Of a stretch of DNA of 43,229 nucleotides, positions 36,261-43,229 are shown piece after piece (position 1 is the stretch's first letter; each line of letters begins with the position of its first letter). Under the pieces are notes generated by a model. The model worked only from the letters and a program-made list of their open reading frames with translations. It did no database searches and was not told the origin of the DNA. The position numbers and the translations under genes are program-made. This DNA is from Singulisphaera sp. GP187 (lineage in GTDB: Bacteria > Planctomycetota > Planctomycetia > Gemmatales > Gemmataceae). The stretch spans positions 1 to 43,229 of the forward strand of contig CAMAUE010000030.1 of the NCBI GenBank assembly GCA_945861245.1. The letters are read 5' to 3'.

Positions 36261-36284
36261 GTATACCTCACCTCTGGGCTTACA
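36261..36284. repeat. palindrome family B, half copy
   Basis: CGGTATACCTCACCTCTGGG, then CTTA matches the right arm of family B (CGGAGTACCTCACC..TGGGCTTG). No left arm is found beside it. It lies 10 bases from the stop of the 739-aa gene. Confidence 0.55.
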
Positions 36285-36293
36285 TCAGACGGC

Positions 36294-38513
36294 TCACGGG
36301 CTGATCTGATACCGCACGACTTTCTCTCCGCGCAAGACCGCCGGGCCTGCGCCTTCCAATAAATCGATCATCAGGTTTCGGCATCGGGCCCGCGAAAGAA
36401 ACGTGTCGGTCCAGTCGGCGGGCGAAAGCTTCACGCGCTGAGGCTGATCAAACACGATCCGCACTTCGCCCAGGAATCGCGTCAGTTTGACAGCGGTGAC
36501 CTTGTCGCGATACTCGCTTGTCGCGGGCAGCCATTTGTCGTCCACCTGAAACGCGATGGCGGTCGGTGCCGACTTCGCTTGGCGTTGGGCATCGTGCAAG
36601 TAGATTGGTATCGTTTCGTAGCACTCGGCCACCTTGTCCTGGCCATAGGCCTTGATGCGCGTTTCGATACGAACTTTGCCTGCATCGATTTGGAATGTGC
36701 GTTGATAGCTGATTCGCCCTTGCAGCACTTTGTTCTGGCCGAGCTGTTCGATCGGAATGTGGCCGTTGACTTGGACGATTCCCTGATCGTTCTTCAAATC
36801 GGAGACGACATCGGGTTGGAGGATACGGGCGGAGGTGAAGACCTTGCCGTCGAGGTTGCAACCGCTGACGGCATGGATTGGCCAGGTGCGCCATTCTTCG
36901 ATGTTGTCGAATGTTTTGCTCCAGGTATTGCCCGCGCGTCGGCCAAGGATCACGGACCCCGTTGCGGGAGTCCAATAGGCGGAGAGCTGTCCGCCGCCGA
37001 AGCCGAGTGGGCCGGCGAATTTGAACGTACCGTCTTCCTGCCCTGGAATCCCGACCGGCCCGGAGTGCACGATCGCTGCATGTTTCGGAAACTTGGCCAC
37101 GGTGAAAGCTTTGGCGAAATCGCGCACGAAGCTCTCGTCACGCTGAAATGGCGACTTCAGCCAGGGCGAGTTCTCTTGCTGAAGCTTGGCGTGTCGCGCA
37201 TAGCTGCCGATAGGGTAATATTCGTAGCCGGCGTTGACGGTCGGCGGGAAGTTGAAGCTCTGCCAGAGCCGCCATTTCCACGGGTGCGAGCGGATGTCTT
37301 CGTTCTTGAGATATCCGCCTTTGCCGGTGAGCGGGTTCTCGGCGATCTGTCCATTGAATGCGGTTGCACGTTTCGCGGGTGCGTTCTTCAACTCGTCCTT
37401 CGCGGGCAGCGTGGCGAGATAGATGGCCTCGTCCGTCACGAGCGAAGCGATTTGATCGCGGGCGCCGCCCCACTCCCATTGATCGCCCCATGCATCGCTC
37501 GACGTGCGCGAATTGAAATGGCTCGGCCCGACGAACCACTTGCCATCCGGCTCCGGCAAGCACAGATGAGCGCGGAGCCGATAGCTCTTCGCGACCGCTT
37601 CCTTCGCAAAAGGCCAATCACTGGCGAGGGCGGCCCAGACGGCGAAAAAGTTCGTCGTCCCCTGGTAACCCATGTCGATACCGCGGTTGTCGATCCAGAA
37701 GCCGGCCGGGTGAAAATGCCGCGGATCGGTGAACAGGCGTCGTGCGTACGCCTCCGCATCCTTCGTGAACTTCGGATCGTTGATCGCCTTGCTCACGTGC
37801 CACAACCCGACGGCGGCGATCATGTCGAGATTCGGCTCCTCGCCGACCGGGCCCCAATCGAGCACGCGCTGCCCCATTCGCTGAAGGCCGATCTCGTACG
37901 CCTTTTGTATTTCGATCGGCAGGGCGTCCTTGAAGCCAGGATACGGCTGCGCGGCGATGATTAACTGATTGGAGAACCAGTCCGCCCTCGCTCCGCCTCG
38001 TTCGGGGTGGTGATCGAGTTGATCGTCCATCATCATCATGTGGATCGTGCTCGTCACGAAGGCACGCAATTTGAGAGCGCGATTAGCGTGATAGACGTTG
38101 CCCGCGTACTGCCAATTCGCAAACGTGGCGAGCGGTTCAGGCCAAACCGGCGGGATCATCACGCCTTCCGGTTTTTCGATGCTGGCAAGCAGGAACAACG
38201 CGGCCGGTGCATTCACCGCCGGCGCTCCGCGTTTGCTTCCAACGAGAGGTTGCGGCATCAGCGTCAGCAAGTGGGCGCGATAGTTGTACTCGGCATCGTC
38301 GCCCGGCGGCACGGTCTTCAGCCCACCCTTGATGCCGTGCGCAAAGTCTTTTTCGGTGAGCGTGCCGAGGTACTTTCGCAGCGTCTTCTGATAGGGATGC
38401 TCGTCCGGCAACGCGGTTCGCACGCCGGGCGGGCCGGTGAGCTTGCGTGCGCCGGCGTCGGCGCGGGAATCGAGAGCAAGCACGAGAATCGCGACGATCA
38501 ACATAGTACGCAT
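36294..38513 (-). CDS. large secreted protein of unknown function
   Basis: A 739-aa exported protein with a signal peptide (MRTMLIVAILVLALDSRADA). The central part (about 80-420) is helical and rich in aromatic residues: VWPEPLATFANWQYAGNVYH, DMIAAVGLWHVSKAINDPKF and YQGTTNFFAVWAALASDWPF, which suggests an alpha/alpha-toroid such as in polysaccharide lyases or glycosidases (inference). The C-terminal third has beta-type repeats with GFGGGQLSAYWTPATGSVIL and ISYQRTFQIDAGKVRIETRI, reminiscent of the heparinase II/III-like beta-sandwich. No catalytic motif is certain. AAAGG lies 6 bases before the ATG. A fragment of a paralogue lies at 36061-36228. It may act on polysaccharides; this rests on fold impression only. 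Confidence 0.7.
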   Translation of the reverse strand: MRTMLIVAILVLALDSRADAGARKLTGPPGVRTALPDEHPYQKTLRKYLGTLTEKDFAHGIKGGLKTVPPGDDAEYNYRAHLLTLMPQPLVGSKRGAPAVNAPAALFLLASIEKPEGVMIPPVWPEPLATFANWQYAGNVYHANRALKLRAFVTSTIHMMMMDDQLDHHPERGGARADWFSNQLIIAAQPYPGFKDALPIEIQKAYEIGLQRMGQRVLDWGPVGEEPNLDMIAAVGLWHVSKAINDPKFTKDAEAYARRLFTDPRHFHPAGFWIDNRGIDMGYQGTTNFFAVWAALASDWPFAKEAVAKSYRLRAHLCLPEPDGKWFVGPSHFNSRTSSDAWGDQWEWGGARDQIASLVTDEAIYLATLPAKDELKNAPAKRATAFNGQIAENPLTGKGGYLKNEDIRSHPWKWRLWQSFNFPPTVNAGYEYYPIGSYARHAKLQQENSPWLKSPFQRDESFVRDFAKAFTVAKFPKHAAIVHSGPVGIPGQEDGTFKFAGPLGFGGGQLSAYWTPATGSVILGRRAGNTWSKTFDNIEEWRTWPIHAVSGCNLDGKVFTSARILQPDVVSDLKNDQGIVQVNGHIPIEQLGQNKVLQGRISYQRTFQIDAGKVRIETRIKAYGQDKVAECYETIPIYLHDAQRQAKSAPTAIAFQVDDKWLPATSEYRDKVTAVKLTRFLGEVRIVFDQPQRVKLSPADWTDTFLSRARCRNLMIDLLEGAGPAVLRGEKVVRYQISP

Positions 38514-38534
38514 GAACGGCCTTTCATTGAATTT

Positions 38535-38586
38535 CGCTTGCGGCTTAGCCCTCGGAATGTCCCGCGCGAGTGCTAAGCCGCAAGCG
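38535..38586. repeat. palindrome family A, copy 3
   Basis: CGCTTGCGGCTTAGC (38535-38549) pairs exactly with GCTAAGCCGCAAGCG (38572-38586). It lies between the stop of the DUF1501 gene (38595) and the start of the 739-aa gene (38513), both on the minus strand. Confidence 0.9.
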
Positions 38587-38594
38587 GAAGGAGG

Positions 38595-39980
38595 CTACGC
38601 CAGGATGCCGTCTACAACCTCGCCGTGCACATCGGTCAGGCGGAAATCGCGGCCGGCGTAGCGGTAGGTCAAACGCAGGTGATCGAGTCCCAGCAGGTGC
38701 AGCATCGTCGCGTGCAGATCGTGGAAGTGGACTTTGTCTTGCTCGGCGTAGTAGCCATAATCGTCGGTCGCACCATAAGCGAAGCCCGCGCGGATGCCGG
38801 CGCCGGCGAGCCACATCGTGAAGCCTTGCGGGTTGTGGTCCCGACCATCGCGGCCCTGAGCCGTCGGCGTGCGACCGAACTCGCCGCCCCAGACGACAAG
38901 CGTATCCTCGAGCAAGCCGCGGCGTTTCAGATCCTTGAGCAGGCCCGCGATCGGCTGATCGACTTCAAAGGCGTTGCGTGCGACATCGCGCCGTAGTTGG
39001 TCATGCTGGTCCCATTTGTAGCTGTGCGTCACTTGAATGAATCGCACGCCGCGCTCGGCAAACCGGCGTGCCATCAGGCACTGTCGGCCGAAGTTGCGCG
39101 TCTGGTCGTTGTCCATACCGTAGAGCCGAAGCGTTTCGGGCGTCTCCCGGCTGATGTCCTGTAACTCCGGAGCGGCGGCCTGCATTCGGAACGCCAGCTC
39201 GAACGATGCGATTCGGCTTTCCAGAGCCGCGTCGGGGCCGGTGTGCGTCAGACGGTCGCGGTTCATCGCGCTGAGAAAATCGAGTTCCATGCGTTGGATG
39301 CCGACGGGCGTCGGGCCTTGGATGAACGGGATCGTCGCACGTTCCGACGAGGTGCTGGCGTTGCCGATCGGCGTGCCGTGATAGACCGCGGGCAGAAACG
39401 CCGAGGCATAGTTGTTGACGCCGCCGTGCGTCAGCGTCGGACAGATGGTGATGAACCCGGGCAGGTTCTGGTTTTCCGTGCCGAGGCCATAGGTGATCCA
39501 CGAACCCATGCTGGGACGAATGAATGTATCGCTGCCGGTGTGCATTTCGAGCAACGCCCCGCCGTGCCGCGAATTGGAGCCATGCATCGAGCGGATGAAA
39601 CACAAGTCGTCAACACAACTGGCGACATGCGGGAAGACCTCGCTGACCCATTGGCCGCTCTGCCCGTGCTGTGTGAAGCGAAACGGCGACTTGAGCAGGT
39701 TGCCGGTGACGCTCGATACGACGCGCGGCCGAGCGAACGGCAGCGGCCTGCCGTCGTCGCGTTGCAGCAGCGGCTTGTAGTCGAACGTATCGACCTGCGA
39801 AGGCCCGCCGTGCATGAACAGGAAGATGATGCGTTTGGCCTTAGCCGAATGGTGTGGCAACCGCGGCGCCAAGGGATTGGCGGACACCGACTGCGACTGT
39901 CCTTCGGACAGCAGCCCCGCGAGCGCGAGGTTCGCGAAGCCACAGGCGCTCGATTGCAACATTTGTCGGCGGGTTAGCAT
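38595..39980 (-). CDS. DUF1501 domain protein with Tat signal
   Basis: A 461-aa protein of the DUF1501 family, an alkaline-phosphatase-like fold abundant in planctomycetes. The N-terminus LTRRQMLQSSACGFANLALA is a twin-arginine-type signal. The domain has FLFMHGGPSQVDTFDYKP, IRSMHGSNSRHGGALLEMHT, GSWITYGLGTENQNLPGFIT, RGVRFIQVTHSYKWDQH, LVVWGGEFGRTPTAQGRDGR and HFHDLHATMLHLLGLDH, all family hallmarks. The metal-ligand residues of the alkaline phosphatase fold (HGG, GGEFGR, DHN) are retained. Such genes typically follow a PSCyt/DUF1549/DUF1553 gene, as here. The pair is thought to act in the envelope, function unknown. The start has GGGAC upstream. The small ORF 39974-40171 overlaps its start by 7 bases. 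Confidence 0.93.
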   Translation of the reverse strand: MLTRRQMLQSSACGFANLALAGLLSEGQSQSVSANPLAPRLPHHSAKAKRIIFLFMHGGPSQVDTFDYKPLLQRDDGRPLPFARPRVVSSVTGNLLKSPFRFTQHGQSGQWVSEVFPHVASCVDDLCFIRSMHGSNSRHGGALLEMHTGSDTFIRPSMGSWITYGLGTENQNLPGFITICPTLTHGGVNNYASAFLPAVYHGTPIGNASTSSERATIPFIQGPTPVGIQRMELDFLSAMNRDRLTHTGPDAALESRIASFELAFRMQAAAPELQDISRETPETLRLYGMDNDQTRNFGRQCLMARRFAERGVRFIQVTHSYKWDQHDQLRRDVARNAFEVDQPIAGLLKDLKRRGLLEDTLVVWGGEFGRTPTAQGRDGRDHNPQGFTMWLAGAGIRAGFAYGATDDYGYYAEQDKVHFHDLHATMLHLLGLDHLRLTYRYAGRDFRLTDVHGEVVDGILA

Positions 39981-40171
39981 GGATTGTCCCTTTTCGTGGT
40001 ACCTGATTTCGAGCCATCCTTGTCCAATGCGGAGTCATCGGCTGGCGGGGGGAGAGTTAGCGTGACCCACGTACATCTGAATCGATCGGTCAGAGGTTCC
40101 TGATTTACGAGTGCTTCGGCTAGTTCTTCCAGCCCTTCAATGATGCTTTCGCCGAATGTTTGCTTTCGCAT
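39974..40171 (-). CDS. small antitoxin-like protein between the PSCyt and DUF1501 genes
   Basis: A 65-aa frame, MRKQTFGESIIEGLEELAEA, then LVNQEPLTDRFRCTWVTLTL. This resembles small planctomycete and cyanobacterial proteins (K.TFGE.LIEGLEE.AEALE.GE.L..RF) sometimes paired with toxins (memory). The C-terminal third (DDSALDKDGSKSGTTKRD) is low-complexity and may be decayed. No partner is visible. An alternative ATG at 40177 adds two residues. It begins directly at a CACAGAG-type repeat and lies where the PSCyt and DUF1501 genes are usually adjacent, so it is probably an insertion. Confidence 0.45.
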   Translation of the reverse strand: MRKQTFGESIIEGLEELAEALVNQEPLTDRFRCTWVTLTLPPPADDSALDKDGSKSGTTKRDNPC

Positions 40172-40178
40172 TTGCATT

Positions 40179-40205
40179 TCTCTGTGCCTCTGTGTCTCTG
40201 TGGTG
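40179..40205. repeat. CACAGAGAC-type simple repeat
   Basis: On the minus strand, CACCACAGAGACACAGAGGC, then ACAGAGA, is a near-tandem array of ACAGAG units separated by 2-3 bases. Such arrays recur in many environmental bacterial genomes (memory). It sits between the PSCyt gene stop and the small ORF. Confidence 0.6.
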
Positions 40206-40216
40206 AATATTCAGTC

Positions 40217-42517
40217 TCACTCCACATACACAAACTCATTCGCCGACACGATCACGCGGCAAAAACTCTGCCAGGCTTGCATGCGCGCGTCAGCGGTTTT
40301 CGCGCGGACCAGTTCGCTCTCGATGCGCTGCACAAAGTCACTCGAGCGTGCAATCTCCTTCTCGCTCGGCGGTCGCCCGAATGCTTGCAGGTACATGCGG
40401 CGAATTCGGCTCGCGTCGTCCAGGCTTTTGTCGTCGAGCAGTTTCGTTGTCCACGATCGCGTCTGGGCGTGGACGATTTTGCCGTTCATTAGGAATAATG
40501 CCTGCGGTGCGACGGTCGTGGTGGCTCGTTCGCCGCTCGGAAAACTCGGATCGGCGAAGTCGAACGCTTGCAGCACATCGTACAACGCACTGCGGATCAC
40601 GGGCAGATAGATCGAACGGCGCGGGATGTCGTACTTGTCATAGTTGCCATTGGGATAGCCGGGGACGTACGCGCGGTTCTTGGCCTCGAACAGGCTGCCC
40701 CCGACGGTCAGATCGAGGTTACCGCCGAGGACGTACAGGCTATCTCGCAGAGCCTCGGCTTCGAGGCGTCGTCGATTGTGACGCCAGTGCAGGCGATTGT
40801 CGGGATCGATTTCAAACGCAGCCTCATTGTAGGCGGCACTCATCTGATACGTGCTCGACATCATGATTTCGCGGTGCATCGCCTTCATCGACCAGCCCGA
40901 TTCAACAAACCTACCAGCGAGCCAATCGAGCAATTCGGGATGCGACGACTTATCGCCGAGCAGGCCGAAGTTGTCCACGCTGCGGACGAGACCCGTGCCG
41001 AAATGCCAATGCCAAAGGCGATTCGCCATCACTCGGCTCGTGAGCGGATGTTCGGGCTGCGTCAGCCAATTCGCGAGTTGCAGCCGACCGCTCTGCGTCA
41101 TATCGATGGGCGTCTGCTTGAGCGCGGTGAACGCACGCGGAAAGCGCCGCGGCGAGTCCTTGCCAAGCGTCATGTGATTGCCACGCAGATGCACTCGCAG
41201 GTCGGTTGCCTTGGCATCGCTGACGGCCATCGCCACAGGCCCGATTGGCGTTTTCTTGTCGGCCTTGCCAGGTTGCTTGCTTTTCGGTTCGGGCACCTTC
41301 ATCTTCGGGTCATCAACGGTTGCGACGAGCGGCCGTTCCTGCCAACGGGCGACGACCTTGAAGTTGTCCATCGTCTTGGTGCTTTTGAAAATGCCCGCGA
41401 GCGCATAATAGTCAGTGATCGAGATCGGATCGTACTTGTGATCGTGACAGCGACAGCAGCCGAACGTCATGCCAAGGAACGCTCGGCCCAGAGTATCGAC
41501 CTGCTCGTCGATGATGTCCATCTCCATCTTGACCGGATCGTCCTCGGCGAGCATCTTCGGGCCGATCGAAAGGAAGCCGGTCGCGATCAGGCGCTCATCG
41601 GTCAAACGACCGGCGTCCGGTGTGAGCAGGTCGCCGGCGATTTGTTCGCGGATGAATTGATCGTACGGCAAGTCGGTATTGAACGCTTTGACGACGTAAT
41701 CGCGGTAGCGCCAGGCGTTGCCGAAAACGAGGTTCTCGTCCATGCCATTCGAGTCGGCGTAACGCACAAGGTCCAGCCAATGCCGGCCCCAACGCTCGCC
41801 ATAGCGCGGCGACGCCAGCAATCGATCGACGACTTTCGCCAGTGCCGCTTGTGGCTTAGCGCTCGCAAAATCCTTGACAAACGCGTCAACTTCATCGAGA
41901 GCCGGCGGCAACCCGATCAAATCGAAGTAGACACGCCGAATCAGCGTCCGCGCATCGGCGGCTGGCGCAGGCGACAATCCCTTCGCCTCTAACCCCGCCA
42001 GGATAAACGCATCGATCGGCGACCGCGCCCAGGCCGCATTCTTCACCGCCGGCGGCTGTGGTTTGCGAACCGGCTGAAACGCCCAGTGGCCAAGCTGCTC
42101 CTTCGTGAACACCGGTTCGCTGTCCTTCGTCTCGGCTTTTACGACGACGGGCATCGCGTTTGGCCAATACGCCCCCGCCTTCACCCAGGCGGTCAGATCG
42201 GCGATCTCCTTGGCGGGCAGCTTCATGCGCGGCGGCATCTGCAAACTCTCGCCGTGCCGAATCGCCTGGATCAGCAAACTCTCGTCCGGCTTGCCGCGAA
42301 CCAGCGCCGGCCCGAACTTGCCGCCCGTTAACATTGCCTCCAGCGAATCGACGCGCAGCTTGCTCTTCTGCATCTGCGGACCATGACACGAATAGCAGCG
42401 GTTGGCCAGCACAGGCCGAATGTGCGTCTCGAAAAACGTGGTAGCGACGGGATCATTCTGCCCAAACGCGGGTGTCGTTAACAGCATCAAGCCGAGAGTG
42501 AGGAGGGTGCGTGTCAT
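40217..42517 (-). CDS. PSCyt1-DUF1549-DUF1553 planctomycete protein
   Basis: A 766-aa exported protein with signal peptide MTRTLLTLGLMLLTTPAFGQ. Next is the planctomycete cytochrome C domain with heme motif CYSCH (Cys41, Cys44, His45), then the DUF1549 (PSCyt2) domain, AWARSPIDAFILAGLEAKGL to YGERWGRHWLDLVRYADSNG with CCRCHDHKYDP, and the DUF1553 (PSD1) domain, PLTSRVMANRLWHWHFGTGL to VSANEFVYVE. Expected partner DUF1501 follows. These pairs are highly expanded in the phylum; their role is unknown. Of note, residues about 218-224 (ASAKPQA) are encoded by one arm of palindrome family A (41845-41866), in the linker ahead of KVVDRLLASPRYGERWG. The start ATG lacks a strong ribosome-binding site. 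Confidence 0.95.
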   Translation of the reverse strand: MTRTLLTLGLMLLTTPAFGQNDPVATTFFETHIRPVLANRCYSCHGPQMQKSKLRVDSLEAMLTGGKFGPALVRGKPDESLLIQAIRHGESLQMPPRMKLPAKEIADLTAWVKAGAYWPNAMPVVVKAETKDSEPVFTKEQLGHWAFQPVRKPQPPAVKNAAWARSPIDAFILAGLEAKGLSPAPAADARTLIRRVYFDLIGLPPALDEVDAFVKDFASAKPQAALAKVVDRLLASPRYGERWGRHWLDLVRYADSNGMDENLVFGNAWRYRDYVVKAFNTDLPYDQFIREQIAGDLLTPDAGRLTDERLIATGFLSIGPKMLAEDDPVKMEMDIIDEQVDTLGRAFLGMTFGCCRCHDHKYDPISITDYYALAGIFKSTKTMDNFKVVARWQERPLVATVDDPKMKVPEPKSKQPGKADKKTPIGPVAMAVSDAKATDLRVHLRGNHMTLGKDSPRRFPRAFTALKQTPIDMTQSGRLQLANWLTQPEHPLTSRVMANRLWHWHFGTGLVRSVDNFGLLGDKSSHPELLDWLAGRFVESGWSMKAMHREIMMSSTYQMSAAYNEAAFEIDPDNRLHWRHNRRRLEAEALRDSLYVLGGNLDLTVGGSLFEAKNRAYVPGYPNGNYDKYDIPRRSIYLPVIRSALYDVLQAFDFADPSFPSGERATTTVAPQALFLMNGKIVHAQTRSWTTKLLDDKSLDDASRIRRMYLQAFGRPPSEKEIARSSDFVQRIESELVRAKTADARMQAWQSFCRVIVSANEFVYVE
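41845..41866. repeat. family A palindrome arm inside coding sequence
   Basis: CCGCTTGTGGCTTAGCGCTC lies within the PSCyt/DUF1549 gene and differs from the family arm CCGCTTGCGGCTTAGCGCT by one base. Read on the minus strand it encodes SAKPQA-type residues in frame. No second arm is visible nearby. Confidence 0.7.
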
Positions 42518-42599
42518 GGTGAAACCGTGGGATCAAATGCAGGTAGGACAGAGTGGATCATACGTGATTTTTCTGACGATGCCAAGCCTGCGCCGACCC

Positions 42600-42657
42600 C
42601 AGCGGCGGAAGCGTGAGCGACGGTGCGTTTGGTCCGTCGCTCACGCTTCCGCCGCTG
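42600..42657. repeat. 24-bp perfect inverted repeat
   Basis: CAGCGGCGGAAGCGTGAGCG, then ACGG (42600-42623) is the exact reverse complement of 42634-42657, with a 10-base loop. Pairing extends imperfectly beyond the arms (CCGACCC against AGGTGCGG). It lies in the 283-base gap between the PSCyt gene start and the membrane-protein gene end, possibly ending the latter's transcript, without a T-tract. Sequence differs from families A to D. Confidence 0.88.
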
Positions 42658-42800
42658 AGGTGCGGCACACTGATGCCAGATGTCACCCTGCCGTAGACGG
42701 GCGTCGGTGATCAGAAGCGGCATAAGGAGCGCTAATCGCCAGTGCCGACGCACCATAAACCCACAGGCGTCCGGTGCTGCGGACTCTTCCCGTTCTTACA

Positions 42801-43229
42801 TCACCGGATTCGCCGATAGTCGAGGGCGAAGATGAGATTCAAAATGAAGATGCCGATCACGTAGACGCCGAGCCCGGAAACGCCCGCGCCGATGAAGGTG
42901 AAGGCCAAGCCGCGCTCGGGAACATTGTGGGCGACGATGGCGACGAGGTAGCCGAGGATCGCGCCGGGCAGCAGGCCCGGGAGTAGGCCGAGGCCGAAAC
43001 GCCAGAGTTTGATGCCGATTGGCGTCATACCGCGAAGCCGGCTGCGATAAGTGGAGATGCGTTCGCCGGTGTCCTCCCCGCGCACTTCATCGAGCGCGAC
43101 GAAGTCGGCACAGCCGCAGCAGTACGTCCCCGTGCAGGGCCAAAACGGATCGCAAATATGGTCGAAGTCCCCGCCGCTGACATGCGTTTCGGTTTCGCAC
43201 CGTTTGTGGACATAGGTGCGGCCATCGGG
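42801..43229 (-). CDS. membrane protein with cysteine-rich N-terminus, 5' end cut by window edge
   Basis: The frame is open to the last base, so the gene starts outside the window. About 142 residues are visible. The first part reads DGRTYVHKRCETETHVSGGD, then CDPFWPCTGTYCCGCADFVA, with six cysteines and histidines that could bind zinc. It is followed by basic SRLRGMTPIGIKLWRFGLGL and two membrane helices (GLLPGAILGYLVAIVAHNVP and FTFIGAGVSGLGVYVIGIFI), ending FALDYRRIR. A shorter start at 43085 is possible but would discard the cysteine-rich part, which looks real. Similar proteins are common in planctomycetes (memory) without a known role. The stop TGA or equivalent lies at 42801-42803. Confidence 0.7.
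   Translation of the reverse strand, partial: PDGRTYVHKRCETETHVSGGDFDHICDPFWPCTGTYCCGCADFVALDEVRGEDTGERISTYRSRLRGMTPIGIKLWRFGLGLLPGLLPGAILGYLVAIVAHNVPERGLAFTFIGAGVSGLGVYVIGIFILNLIFALDYRRIR

Noticed and set aside
36579..37964. 461-aa plus-strand open frame opposite the 739-aa gene
   Set aside because: Antisense shadow, no start signal, not similar to a known family.
40179..40205. CACAGAG array as a CRISPR or binding-site array
   Set aside because: Only a few short imperfect units without spacers; it matches a simple repeat known from many genomes rather than a functional array.
1..43229. CRISPR arrays, tRNA or rRNA genes
   Set aside because: No regularly spaced direct repeats and no tRNA-like or rRNA-like sequence noticed in the gaps; a tRNA or RNA-family search would be decisive.

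Overview
The window looks like a chromosomal segment of a planctomycete, most likely a Gemmataceae-type genome. The basis is the protein families: a paired cytochrome-type PSCyt1/DUF1549/DUF1553 protein and DUF1501 Tat-signal protein, a DUF1080 protein, two TIGR03067-type domains, DUF4058 and NIPSNAP remnants, a DUF1028 protein, two FGE-sulfatase-fold proteins, and many secreted proteins of unknown role. No rRNA, tRNA or CRISPR array was seen.

Layout. 1-1.2 kb: end of a DUF362 gene and a frameshifted secreted-protein relic. 1.5-5.2 kb (+): TIGR03067 protein, HAD phosphatase, guaB, a secreted unknown. 5.3-11.6 kb (-): trypsin-like protease with a TIGR03067 tail, thrS with a large insertion, a sigma-70 family factor with a strong terminator, and an RsbT-like protein. 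12.1-15.4 kb (-): a compact four-gene run (ribbon-helix-helix/zinc protein, PLP decarboxylase, arylamine N-acetyltransferase, DUF4416). 15.7-21.5 kb (+): DUF1080, sulfotransferase, a MazF-type toxin-antitoxin pair, a papain-like protease, and an LptB-like ATPase with a C-terminal extension. 21.7-26.4 kb (-): a two-domain cyanophycinase, a TPR-thioredoxin protein, DUF1028. 27.1-29.2 kb (+): a CNNM/CBS membrane protein, a chimeric ADP-ribosylglycohydrolase/NIPSNAP ORF, a small TPR protein. 29.3-34.8 kb (-): esterase, beta-helix protein and an unusual cassette array. 35-43.2 kb: a second FGE-fold protein, a large secreted unknown, DUF1501, PSCyt/DUF1549/DUF1553, and a membrane protein cut by the window edge.

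The most interesting region is 32.2-34.8 kb. The 3' end of an FGE-fold gene plus its downstream promoter recurs up to three times. Each copy precedes a different small gene or gene pair: VapB-like/PIN toxin, a paralogous antitoxin-like protein/retropepsin-like protease, and an unknown 94-aa protein. The two antitoxin-like proteins share their N-terminal module but have different tails, as if the partner had been swapped. I regard this as the best candidate for an undescribed system.

The second theme is repeat and decay activity. At least four families of intergenic palindromes are present, some overlapping stop codons and one arm lying inside the DUF1549 gene. Several gene relics (frameshifted, nonsense-mutated, truncated or fused) lie between the intact genes. 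Most functions rest on motif recognition by eye; no database search or folding program was run.
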